Shown piece after piece: positions 29,609 to 37,238 of a stretch of DNA of 64,000 nucleotides. The stretch is from Campylobacter rectus. Its GTDB lineage: Bacteria; Campylobacterota; Campylobacteria; Campylobacterales; Campylobacteraceae. The notes below the pieces were generated by a model, which was not told where the DNA came from, searched no databases, and saw only the letters and a program-made list of their open reading frames with translations. Each line of letters starts with the position of its first letter. Position 1 is the stretch's first letter. The translations under genes and the position numbers were made by a program. The stretch spans positions 1 through 64,000 of the forward strand of contig NZ_CP012543.1 of the NCBI RefSeq assembly GCF_004803795.1, written 5' to 3'.

Positions 29609-30048
29609 CCTCGCAAGGAGTTAGTAGTTAGCTACCCACGCACCGAGACGGTCGGCATTTGGATGCTATGCGCGTTTGGCATAGCGCTATATGCGAAATA
29701 AGACTTGTAAATTTGACTGTTTTATAGGCTGCGCCGTCAAGCTTGGTCTTAAAACCGCGTCAAGCGATGTTGGATGCGCTTCTACGCATAGGCTGGTTTT
29801 GCTCTGCGATGACGATTTTGTCGTCTCGGAAGACAGCATCAGCCGCAATCTTGCCGAAATTTCTAGCCGGCAGACGTATAAAACAGCGTAAATCCGCTAA
29901 AAAGCGTGGTTTTAATCGGCGTAGAGAGCTAAATTTATTCGGCAAATTTGGGCGTTTTAGGCGGGAAACACAGACTTGAGACGGCGCGAACGAGCATTGA
30001 TTTGCAAATTTGATCGGCGGCGCAAATATTAAATGCATAATAAATTTT
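29609..30048. other. Gene-free stretch before the insertion element
   Basis: About 440 bases without a convincing gene. Open frames on both strands (for example 29691-29891 plus and 29760-30038 minus) lack ribosome binding sites and recognisable domains. It contains the left flank of the IS1595-type element. Probably decayed sequence; nothing identified. Confidence 0.4.
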
Positions 30049-30051
30049 GGC

Positions 30052-30784
30052 TCAATTAAACTTAAGCGGATTTTCTCTTATCAATTTCAACAGTTTCTGA
30101 TATAAGTTTTCCTGTGTAGTTTTAGTATTATATCTAAATTCGCATTCCTTTAAATGAAGCAAAAAATTCTCTTTCTTAATGCCTTTAAATTTAGATAATC
30201 TATGTTTAGCATATCCCCAGAAGTTTTCTATACCGTTTATATGATTTTTACCGTTAGCGAATTCATTCTTTGAGTGTTTTACCCTGTAGTGTGCTTTGGC
30301 TCCATAATCTACCAAGCCATCATAGGCCTTCCAACAATCTAAATATTTAACGCTCTCGTCTAATTCGCTAAATTGCGATAATATAGGTATCAACTCGCTA
30401 GCAGAGCAGTTTTTAACTATTTGGGTATAGACCTTACCATCACGCTTTAGCATACCGAATACCGGTGTTTTATTTGCTGCGCCTCTACCTCTTTTTCCTC
30501 TTACTCTTTTAGATCCGAAGTAACTTTCGTCAATCTCAAAGCGAAGCTTCTAGGCGAGCTTGCGAGCTGGAAATCTCACCACTAAACTTGCTAATTTTTT
30601 CACACTCACTAGCCATTAAAATTCTGATATTTTTTAGAATTTTGTTGACGGAAATTCTAGAAATCCCGGTTAAATTTGCTATTTTAGTAGCTTCTATATC
30701 TTGCGCAAAATACTTTAAAATTTCTCTAAATTTCTTCTCTGAAATTCGGGAACGGACTATATACTTATTTTTCATAGTTCTCAT
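30052..30784 (-). pseudogene. IS1595-family transposase, disrupted by a 34-bp insertion
   Basis: The N-terminal part (30784 down to 30575) has a helix-turn-helix (IANLTGISRISVNKIL). The catalytic part has EIDESYFGSKR (first Asp of the DDE triad), VKYLDCWKAYDGL and HINGIENFWGYAKHRL, which is diagnostic of IS1595/ISXO2-type transposases. The frames join if bases 30541-30574 are removed: then ...KFSGE continues directly into FEIDESYFG. The 34 extra bases cause a frameshift, so the element cannot move by itself unless a second copy supplies transposase. Confidence 0.85.
30541..30574. repeat. 34-bp insertion inside the transposase gene
   Basis: Extra bases relative to the reconstructed open frame. 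The segment contains the palindrome GAAGCTTC and the near-repeat GCGAGCTTGCGAGC. It is more GC-rich than the transposase around it. Origin unknown; it could be a miniature repeat of the host genome. Confidence 0.55.
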
Positions 30785-30943
30785 CGTAACTTACTACTCC
30801 TTTGTGTGAGCTTAAGTTAAAGAGAGCCATAATTTTTTACTCTACTTTAAGCGCAAGGCGAGATTCGTGGCTTTGCACTTGTCGTACAAAATTCCCAAAA
30901 TGCGGGTAAATTTAATAAATCCGTGAAATTTAGCTTCCCCGAT

Positions 30944-31126
30944 TTATTTCTTGACTGCTCTTATCTTTACTATCTCGCATTTTCTTTTGGCTTTTACAAG
31001 TCCAAAATTTATCCTTATTTTTTGTTTTATCATTAAAATTTCATATTCAAATATCTCATACTCTTTTTTAAATTCATAGTGTTTGCCAAGTCGCGCAATG
31101 GCTTCTTCGAATTTACAAATTTTCAT
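30944..31126 (-). CDS. Hypothetical small basic protein (60 aa)
   Basis: Start set at the ATG at 31126 (AAAAGGGGGC ribosome site 6-15 bases upstream). The product begins MKICKFEEAIARLGKHYEFK and is rich in Lys, Glu and Ile; it is predicted helical and soluble. No family is recognised. It may belong with the HTH gene upstream, also on the minus strand, but about 195 AT-rich bases lie between them. Confidence 0.5.
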   Translation of the reverse strand: MKICKFEEAIARLGKHYEFKKEYEIFEYEILMIKQKIRINFGLVKAKRKCEIVKIRAVKK

Positions 31127-31320
31127 TTTTGCCCCCTTTTGAAAATTAGCTCGCAAATAGTAGTAAAATTTTTGCGGTATTTTTTACTTTTAATACATAT
31201 TAATTATGTATTAAGGCTGGTATTATATAGATTAATTCTTTAGTAAAAACTTAAACGTAGATTTAAAAATATAAAAAAGATTAATGATTGTATGAATTAA
31301 AATTTATAAAATAAAATTTA

Positions 31321-31557
31321 TTAGCTTTTTAGCTCGTCTATTAGCCGTAAAATTTGATCGATTTTTTCGGTTTTTTGTTTTAGCTTATGATTTTCCAGCA
31401 CGAGCTCAAGCGTCTTTTGCGTTTGCAGCGGTAAATTTTGTGCGTTCGCCACCCATTTTTGCACGGCGGTTATGTGCACTCCTAGTTTTACGGCAAGCTC
31501 TTTTTGCGTGATTTCAAGCTCGGCACAGACCTTTTTAACAATATTTTTATCGCTCAT
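31321..31557 (-). CDS. Small helix-turn-helix regulator (78 aa)
   Basis: An XRE/YdaS-like DNA-binding domain occupies the first two thirds: AELEITQKELAVKLGVHITAVQKWV with the turn in KLGVHITAV. The C-terminal third is a probable coiled coil (LVLENHKLKQKTEKIDQILRLI). The start has AAAAAGGAAC about 6 bases upstream. Single-domain regulators of this type often control mobile or toxin-antitoxin genes, but no partner is obvious here. Confidence 0.7.
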   Translation of the reverse strand: MSDKNIVKKVCAELEITQKELAVKLGVHITAVQKWVANAQNLPLQTQKTLELVLENHKLKQKTEKIDQILRLIDELKS

Positions 31558-31763
31558 CGCTGTTCCTTTTTCGGTATTTTAAATTATTTAGAGAGATTTC
31601 ACGGCGCGTAGTGATTGCGCCGAGTGTGTAGCGAAGCTATAGGCTTAAGCATTACAAACAGGCAAAACGCCCATGCGTCAACTTGCTATAATGATACTCT
31701 AAATGCCATAAATAACGCTTAAATTTTGCTATTTTTCCGTATATTTTAAAGCAAAGAGCGAGG

Positions 31764-32273
31764 CTAAATTTTATTCTCCGAAAGCAAAATAAAAATAAGC
31801 GGATTTATCAATGTTTCGCCGCGCGCCGCATAGAGTAAAACATCCTCAAAATAGTTGTCATTTACGCTATAAGTATGAAATTCGTATGCGCCAAATCCAT
31901 ATCCCATCGGCGTGATGTCTACGCGTGAATACCAGGCGTTTTTAGCGAGGATATAGCGGCTGGTGTCTTGAGAATAGACCCACAATACGACGTCGTCTTT
32001 GTTTTTTTGCCGCATCAGCCACGTAAACGAGTTTGCTATGTCGTAGAAAAAGTATGTATCGCCGTTTGGCATCACTGCTTGAGCCGTGTTGTTTAGGTCG
32101 GTAATGAGGGCTTTGCTCTCAAAACAGAGGTATTTGCCAAGCTCGATTTCAAGCGGCTTTTTTTCTACATTGTCGTGGCGAACGACGATTTTACCCTCGC
32201 TGGTATCGACTGAAAACGCAAGTAGCGCCACCACGCCGATAAGCAGCGCCGCGGCGAAAATTTGCTTTATCAT
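31764..32273 (-). CDS. NosL-like periplasmic/membrane-anchored protein
   Basis: 169 residues with an N-terminal signal anchor (about 4-22). The core has the NosL-type elements GDTYFFYDIANSFTWLM, RYILAKNAWYSRVDITPMGYGFGAYE, i.e. the TYFFYDI and ITPMGYG signatures, but lacks the CxxCGM copper motif of true NosL. It is last in the minus-strand mcc cluster and overlaps the membrane protein gene upstream by four bases. Probably part of the copper-handling module for MccA; that role is inferred from position. Confidence 0.65.
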   Translation of the reverse strand: MIKQIFAAALLIGVVALLAFSVDTSEGKIVVRHDNVEKKPLEIELGKYLCFESKALITDLNNTAQAVMPNGDTYFFYDIANSFTWLMRQKNKDDVVLWVYSQDTSRYILAKNAWYSRVDITPMGYGFGAYEFHTYSVNDNYFEDVLLYAARGETLINPLIFILLSENKI

Positions 32274-33223
32274 AATAAAACTCCTCGTAAAAGGTAGTAT
32301 TTGGCGACGAAAAGGCTACAAACAAGAGCATTTACCGCCAGCCAAAAAGAGGAAAATTTAAGCAAATGCTCGTAAGGATTTTTCGTTATAAGCTCGACTA
32401 AAAATGCCGCAATACCGTAAAAAATGCCCAAAAATAGCGAGCCCCAGATGAGATAGCCGATGTAAAAATATTCGCCCTTTAGCATACAGTAAGGGCATTT
32501 GTGATTTGGCTGTTCATAAACGTAAAGCCCGAAAAAATAAGTAATCGCGTAGTATGCGATAAATAAAAACAGCAGGTTGCAAACAAAGCTCGCCATCGTC
32601 TGTTTGAGCAAATTTAGCGTTAAAATGACCGCAAAAACGGCGTAGTAAAAGATGACTAAATTTAACTTCGTATAGCCAAAAGGCAGCTTTGGCGCCTGAA
32701 AAACGACCGAGCAGCAAAAGACGGGCACCTTTAAAGGCACGTTGCTAAAAAACAGAACTTCTGCTGCAAATTCGATCAAAACGCCGATAAAAAGCGCGGT
32801 AAATATCACGTATTTTCGCTTTAAATACGGAAAATTCGTCGCCTTTAGATCAAGCGAATTTATAATAAGCCACAGTCCGAAACCAAAAATGAGCAGCAGT
32901 TTTAGTAGCAGCAATATGCCGCCGAATTCATTTGAGCCGATGACGCCGGCCGAGCACATAGCGCCGGGCACGACGTCTGCGAGCTCGTTTAAAGAGAGTG
33001 CGAAAAATACGAACAAAACGATCTTGCAAACTACGGTGAAAAACAAAATCGTATTTACGAGATAGTTGCGCTTTTCAAGGTCGTATTGTAAAACAGACGT
33101 CGAGTTAAAGTCCCAGCGGCGCATAATGCGCACGACAAAATACTGCGAAATACCCATCAGCACGATGATAATAAGCTCGATCAGCAAAAACGCGATGACT
33201 TCGTCGGATAAAAATACACTCAC
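32270..33223 (-). CDS. Polytopic membrane protein with a CPYC motif
   Basis: 317 residues with about eight membrane helices. A CPYCML motif near residue 250, following YVYEQPNHK, looks like a redox or metal-binding CxxC placed at a helix end, and there are further cysteines at GAMCSAG and FCCSVV. It overlaps the neighbouring genes by four bases each, so it belongs to the mcc transcription unit. It might handle disulfides or copper for assembly of the sulfite reductase. No family is assigned with certainty. Confidence 0.65.
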   Translation of the reverse strand: MSVFLSDEVIAFLLIELIIIVLMGISQYFVVRIMRRWDFNSTSVLQYDLEKRNYLVNTILFFTVVCKIVLFVFFALSLNELADVVPGAMCSAGVIGSNEFGGILLLLKLLLIFGFGLWLIINSLDLKATNFPYLKRKYVIFTALFIGVLIEFAAEVLFFSNVPLKVPVFCCSVVFQAPKLPFGYTKLNLVIFYYAVFAVILTLNLLKQTMASFVCNLLFLFIAYYAITYFFGLYVYEQPNHKCPYCMLKGEYFYIGYLIWGSLFLGIFYGIAAFLVELITKNPYEHLLKFSSFWLAVNALVCSLFVAKYYLLRGVLL

Positions 33224-33894
33224 GATATCTCTCCGTTTTGCATTTTGATGTAGCCGTCTACGAAGCCCAGCTCGTCAAATAAAATATCGTGCGTAGCGAC
33301 GACGACGGTCTTTTTTAGCTCCTTAAATTTTTGTAACATTTCGATGAAAATGAGTGAGTTTTGCTTGTCTAAATTTGCCGTCGGCTCGTCGGCCAGGATG
33401 ATACCGGGATCCATCGCCAGCGCCCTTGCTATCGCGCATCGTTGCTTTTCGCCTCCACTTAGTTTGGAGACGATTTGATCTTTTTTGTGCGCGATGTTGG
33501 CGAGATTTAGCACTCGCTCTATCTGCGAATTTAGCTTGGCCTTTTTAAGACCGGTTAGGCTAAGCGGCGCCAGCACGTTTTGATAGACGCTAAGACCCTC
33601 AAGCAGGTTAAAGGACTGAAATATAAATCCGACCTCGCTGTGCCTGAAATTTGAGCTCATTATATCGGGCAGCTTTGAGACGTTGCGCCCGTTGATTAGC
33701 GCTTCGCCGCTGCTTGGCTTGCTAAGAGCGCCGAGTATTCCAAGTAGCGTGCTTTTGCCGCTGCCGCTAACGCCTTTTAGGATAACTAGCTCGCCGCTTT
33801 TGACGCTTAAATTTATATTTTTCAGTGCGCAAAATTCGTTGGGTTTGTTTTGATTATAAATTTTGCAGAGATTTTTTACTTCTATCGCGTTCAT
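33220..33894 (-). CDS. ABC transporter ATP-binding protein (LolD/MacB type)
   Basis: 224-residue ATPase with Walker A GVSGSGKST (about 40-48), Q-loop FIFQSFNLLE, signature LSGGEKQRCAIARAL, Walker B GIILADEPTANLD and the H-loop VATHD. It partners the FtsX-type permease encoded immediately upstream (four-base overlap). LolD-like ATPases drive lipoprotein or peptide export rather than import. Position in the mcc cluster suggests a role in assembling or copper-loading MccA, as NosDFY does for nitrous oxide reductase; inference. Confidence 0.9.
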   Translation of the reverse strand: MNAIEVKNLCKIYNQNKPNEFCALKNINLSVKSGELVILKGVSGSGKSTLLGILGALSKPSSGEALINGRNVSKLPDIMSSNFRHSEVGFIFQSFNLLEGLSVYQNVLAPLSLTGLKKAKLNSQIERVLNLANIAHKKDQIVSKLSGGEKQRCAIARALAMDPGIILADEPTANLDKQNSLIFIEMLQKFKELKKTVVVATHDILFDELGFVDGYIKMQNGEIS

Positions 33895-35000
33895 TTTACC
33901 GCCTCGCTCATATCATTAACGGCAATACGCCACGACGGGATGATGACAAATGCCAAAAATGGAATCACGCTGAAAACGAAGAGCAAAAATAGCATATTAA
34001 AGTCTATCACCGGAGTAAATTCGGTAAAATTCGCCATTTCGCCTCCTAGAAAAATACCACGCAAAAACGGCGCGCCAAACAAAAACACGTAGATATAAGC
34101 TCCTGCGACTCCTAGCAAATACGCGCTAAAAGAGACGACGATGTTTTGGATAAATTTAAGCGCGATGATGTCTCTGACGCAATAGCCGATACTGCGAAGT
34201 ATCGCGATCTCCTTTTTCTTCTCGCCGTAAGCGAGCGAAATTTGATTTTTCAGTAGGATAAAAAACGAAACCATCGCCACGACGTAAAGCACCATAAAAA
34301 TGCCGCCTTTGTAGTAGTAAAGATGCCTTATTTTCGCTACTCCGTCCTCGATACTGGTAACTTCGGTATTTGGGTAGAGATTTTGGATCTTTAGAGCCAC
34401 TTCGCTGATTTCATTAGGATTTGGCACCTCGACGTAGAGCCTTGTGTATTCGCCCTCTTTTAGGCTTAGCACCTCACGCGCGGTGACCGGATTCATATAA
34501 ATGACATCGTTTGAGACGATGCCCGTCTCATGCGGCGCGGTTTTGTTTATTTTAATAGAGATCATTTTTTCTTCCGTTAGAAAGTTGAAAACGTCCTCGT
34601 AATAAAGCTCCGCCATCTCTTTTTTCACGCCCTCGCCCACGATCATCTCGTTTTCGTCTAAATTTTCATCGCCCACGATGCGAAACCATATCCTCTTTTG
34701 TCCGAAATAATACTCTCCCTCGACCGCGCCCTCTACGCTAGCTACGCCCGTGATCTTCGAGGCGTCGTAGATATAGCCGTCGTGCATCAGGTCGCGTTTG
34801 CCCGCGCGCAGAGCCTCGACGACAACCTCGGGTTTTGAGTTGGTTAAATTTATAAGATCGCTTTGGATGGAGCTTGAGACAAGAAGAACGGAGCTCAAAA
34901 TAAAAACGATAAAAGCGAAAATAAAAAAACTAAAAGCGTGATCGGCACGGTCTTTGTAAAGTAGCGCTACGGCGTAATCGATAAAATTTTTACTTAGCAT
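33891..35000 (-). CDS. ABC transporter permease (FtsX/MacB-like)
   Basis: 369 residues: one N-terminal helix (about 22-45), a periplasmic domain of about 190 residues and three C-terminal helices, the standard MacB/LolC topology. The cytoplasmic coupling segment KKKEIAILRSIGYCVRDI is the FtsX-family hallmark. It overlaps the ATPase gene by four bases and the small membrane protein gene by 11. Only one permease gene is seen, so a homodimer is expected. Confidence 0.87.
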   Translation of the reverse strand: MLSKNFIDYAVALLYKDRADHAFSFFIFAFIVFILSSVLLVSSSIQSDLINLTNSKPEVVVEALRAGKRDLMHDGYIYDASKITGVASVEGAVEGEYYFGQKRIWFRIVGDENLDENEMIVGEGVKKEMAELYYEDVFNFLTEEKMISIKINKTAPHETGIVSNDVIYMNPVTAREVLSLKEGEYTRLYVEVPNPNEISEVALKIQNLYPNTEVTSIEDGVAKIRHLYYYKGGIFMVLYVVAMVSFFILLKNQISLAYGEKKKEIAILRSIGYCVRDIIALKFIQNIVVSFSAYLLGVAGAYIYVFLFGAPFLRGIFLGGEMANFTEFTPVIDFNMLFLLFVFSVIPFLAFVIIPSWRIAVNDMSEAVK

Positions 35001-35178
35001 AGACGAATTTCCCGTATTCTTTTGAAATAAAATTCGTTGAAATTTGCGCGTCTTTGACGGATTTTTGGATCAAATTTAGCCCGGCTTCTTTGCCCGCTCT
35101 ATCAAAGCTTAAATAGTGCACCGCGATAAAAACGTAAAGAGCTGCAAAAAAGCCTGCTAAAACACAGATAAATTTCAC
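34990..35178 (-). CDS. Small single-helix membrane protein in the mcc cluster (62 aa)
   Basis: One N-terminal membrane helix (CVLAGFFAALYVFIAV) followed by a polar tail ending SKEYGKFVYAK. It overlaps the double-NosL gene by four bases and the permease gene by 11, so it is real and co-translated. No family is recognised; probably an accessory subunit of the adjacent transporter. Confidence 0.6.
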   Translation of the reverse strand: MKFICVLAGFFAALYVFIAVHYLSFDRAGKEAGLNLIQKSVKDAQISTNFISKEYGKFVYAK

Positions 35179-36311
35179 ATCAGCCCTTCGAGCATAAGCG
35201 CCGTTATTTCGTCAAATTTAACAATCTTTTTGCCGCCGTGATCTCTGGCGAAGGTTTTAGCATCCTCTTCGCTGGCAAACGGTATAAGTTCGTTGCCCAT
35301 CGGTCCGAACACGTTTGAGCCCGAGACGTAAAAAGCGCTTTTGGCGTCGATTTTAGTTAGCTTGTAGTAGTCGCTGACGTAAATTTGTTCAAATTGGCCG
35401 CCTTTTTCAAAATAATACTTCATCATATCCTTGACGCCGTCGAAGTAAAACTCCTCTTTATCCGTTTTTATCATCGTCGCCCAGTTTGGGTTTTTGCCCA
35501 CTAACATGCCGCAGACCGGGCAGCGTGCGCCTTTTGGAACGACGATTCTTTCGGATTTTTGCATTTTTTGCTTAGATTTTGAGCTTTGATCGCCCGCGCC
35601 TAAGCTAGCCGGCGCATCCCATAGATACAGCGCCGCAGCTTGTATGTGCTTGTCGTAATCAGGCGCCTTGCTTGCGCCCTTTGCGTCGCAAGTTTTTTTG
35701 AGATGAGCCTTAAGCTCGGAGATGGCTTTGAAATTTTTCGCTTCGGTTTTAGCGCAGTTTGTTTCGTAAAATTCTTTACCGTGCGCGTAAACGCCGCCCT
35801 CGCGCTTGGCTTTTATCATTTTATTGTCGCCCTCAAAGTCCTGCCCCGCGATCTCGTAGGCTTTGGCAAAGCTCATTATCTCGCCGCCGTTTTCGGCTTG
35901 GAATTCTTTCGCGTCGGCCTCGGTTGAAAAGGCGTATTTGCTATTGCGCGTCATAGTGCCGCCGATCTTGCTGCCCACGACGTAAAAGGCGTTATTTGCA
36001 TCGATCAAATTTAGATTTTTCGTATCGACGACTTGCGCATCGCTTGGAATTTTTCCCTCAGTTAGCTCGTACAAGCAGTGCAGAGAAGCTACTTGCTTGC
36101 CGTTCCAAACGTGGTTGGTTTTATAAAATTTTACCAAATTCATTCCGCAAACGGCGCAGTATTCTTTATCTTCGCCACTTCCTACAAGCGTAGCCTTGCT
36201 CGGATCTACGCTTTGAAACATCGGTTTCATTTTGCCGGCTTGTTCATTTGCTCCGGCACCGAAAAGTAGCGCCGCCAGTAGCGCAGAACCTAAAACAGAA
36301 CGTAAAATCAT
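35175..36311 (-). CDS. Double-NosL copper-binding protein
   Basis: 378 residues with a signal peptide (about 1-22) and two NosL domains. The first has YCAVCGMNL (Cys52, Cys55, Met57) and the second ARCPVCGMLV (Cys264, Cys267, Met269); each is followed by the paired fold, ending FYVVGSKIGGTM and FYVSGSNVFGPMG. NosL-type CxxCGM sites bind Cu(I). The middle contains a helical stretch without CxxCH. In the mcc cluster it is the natural candidate to deliver the copper ion needed at the MccA active site. Duplication in one chain is unusual. Confidence 0.85.
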   Translation of the reverse strand: MILRSVLGSALLAALLFGAGANEQAGKMKPMFQSVDPSKATLVGSGEDKEYCAVCGMNLVKFYKTNHVWNGKQVASLHCLYELTEGKIPSDAQVVDTKNLNLIDANNAFYVVGSKIGGTMTRNSKYAFSTEADAKEFQAENGGEIMSFAKAYEIAGQDFEGDNKMIKAKREGGVYAHGKEFYETNCAKTEAKNFKAISELKAHLKKTCDAKGASKAPDYDKHIQAAALYLWDAPASLGAGDQSSKSKQKMQKSERIVVPKGARCPVCGMLVGKNPNWATMIKTDKEEFYFDGVKDMMKYYFEKGGQFEQIYVSDYYKLTKIDAKSAFYVSGSNVFGPMGNELIPFASEEDAKTFARDHGGKKIVKFDEITALMLEGLM

Positions 36312-36347
36312 ATTGTCTCCTTAAAATAAAATTTGGTTTTTTAAACC

Positions 36348-37238
36348 TTATTTACTTATCGATTTTAAAAACTCCGCATTTTCGCATGCGATTTTTAGCC
36401 CTTTTTCGCAACTTTTTTCAAAGAGCTCTTTGGCTTTTGCGTTATCGGCTTTGACGCCCTTGCCCTCGGCGTACATTATGGCTAGGTTGTTGCAACCTTT
36501 GTCATAGCTTAGAGCGCAGGCTTTTTCGTAAAATTCTTTAGCTTTGCCGTAGTCTTGCTCCGTGCCTTGTCCGAATGCGTATAAAAAGCCTAGATTGTCG
36601 CAGCCGATACCTATGCCGCCGGCGCAGGCTTTTTCGTAAAAGGCTTTAGCCTTGCCATAGTCTTTTTCTACTCCCATACCCTCAAGGTGGAGGTAGCCTA
36701 GGTTATTGCAGCCCATCATATCGCCGTAGTCGCAGGCTTTGGTATAGAGCGAGATCGCCTTTTTGATATCGGTTTTGACTCCTGCGCCGTTTGCGTATAA
36801 AAGCCCTAGCGAAGTGCAGCCTTCGTTATCTTGGCATGCTTTTTCGTAATAAGCTGCGGCTTTGGTGAAATTTTGATCTATGCCGTTGCCGCTCTCGTAG
36901 ATATAGCCTAGGTTGTTGCAAGCAAGCGCAAATTTGGCATTGCAGGCTTTTTGGTATAACTTTATCGCCTTTTCGTAGTTTTTCTCCACGCCGCCCGTGC
37001 CTTCGAAATACACCACGGCAAGATTATAGCAGCCCGAAGCTTTATTTTCCTCGTGGCAGGCTTTTTCGTAGATCTCTATCAGCTTTTTGTGATCGCCGCT
37101 TTGCTGAGCTTGTATGCCCTCTTGGATGAAGCCCGCATTAGCGCCGGTAAACAAAAGACTCGCAGCTAGCAAAATTTTCTTAAATTTGCCGGTATTTGCG
37201 GCTTTAGCGTAGTTTTTAAACATTTTTTTCCTTTTCAT
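36348..37238 (-). CDS. Secreted Sel1-repeat protein in the mcc cluster
   Basis: 296 residues with an N-terminal signal peptide (cleavage likely after TGANA) and about seven Sel1/TPR-like repeats, each with the pattern ...YEKAC...GCNNLGYLY.., containing regularly spaced cysteine pairs that can form disulfides as in Helicobacter Hcp proteins. The start overlaps the ccsA1 stop by four bases; a second ATG five codons in (MFKNYAKAANTGK) is possible. It probably acts as a periplasmic scaffold. Its presence inside a cytochrome operon is unusual. Confidence 0.8.
   Translation of the reverse strand: MKRKKMFKNYAKAANTGKFKKILLAASLLFTGANAGFIQEGIQAQQSGDHKKLIEIYEKACHEENKASGCYNLAVVYFEGTGGVEKNYEKAIKLYQKACNAKFALACNNLGYIYESGNGIDQNFTKAAAYYEKACQDNEGCTSLGLLYANGAGVKTDIKKAISLYTKACDYGDMMGCNNLGYLHLEGMGVEKDYGKAKAFYEKACAGGIGIGCDNLGFLYAFGQGTEQDYGKAKEFYEKACALSYDKGCNNLAIMYAEGKGVKADNAKAKELFEKSCEKGLKIACENAEFLKSISK

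Larger units (their letters stand above)
30049..30828 (-). mobile_element. IS1595-family insertion sequence, complete ends, broken transposase
   Basis: Ends are imperfect inverted repeats: GGCTCAATTAAACTTAAGC at the left (30049-30067) and, on the minus strand from 30828, GGCTCTCTTTAACTTAAGC. Length 780 bp is in the range of small IS1595 members. Eight-base flanks (TAAATTTT and ATAATTTT) match at six positions and may be an aged target duplication. The single transposase gene on the minus strand is interrupted by a 34-bp insertion. Confidence 0.8.

Noticed and set aside
29691-29891. Plus-strand frame between the RsuA/RluB-like gene and the insertion element
   Set aside because: No ribosome site or family; minus frame in the same place equally poor.
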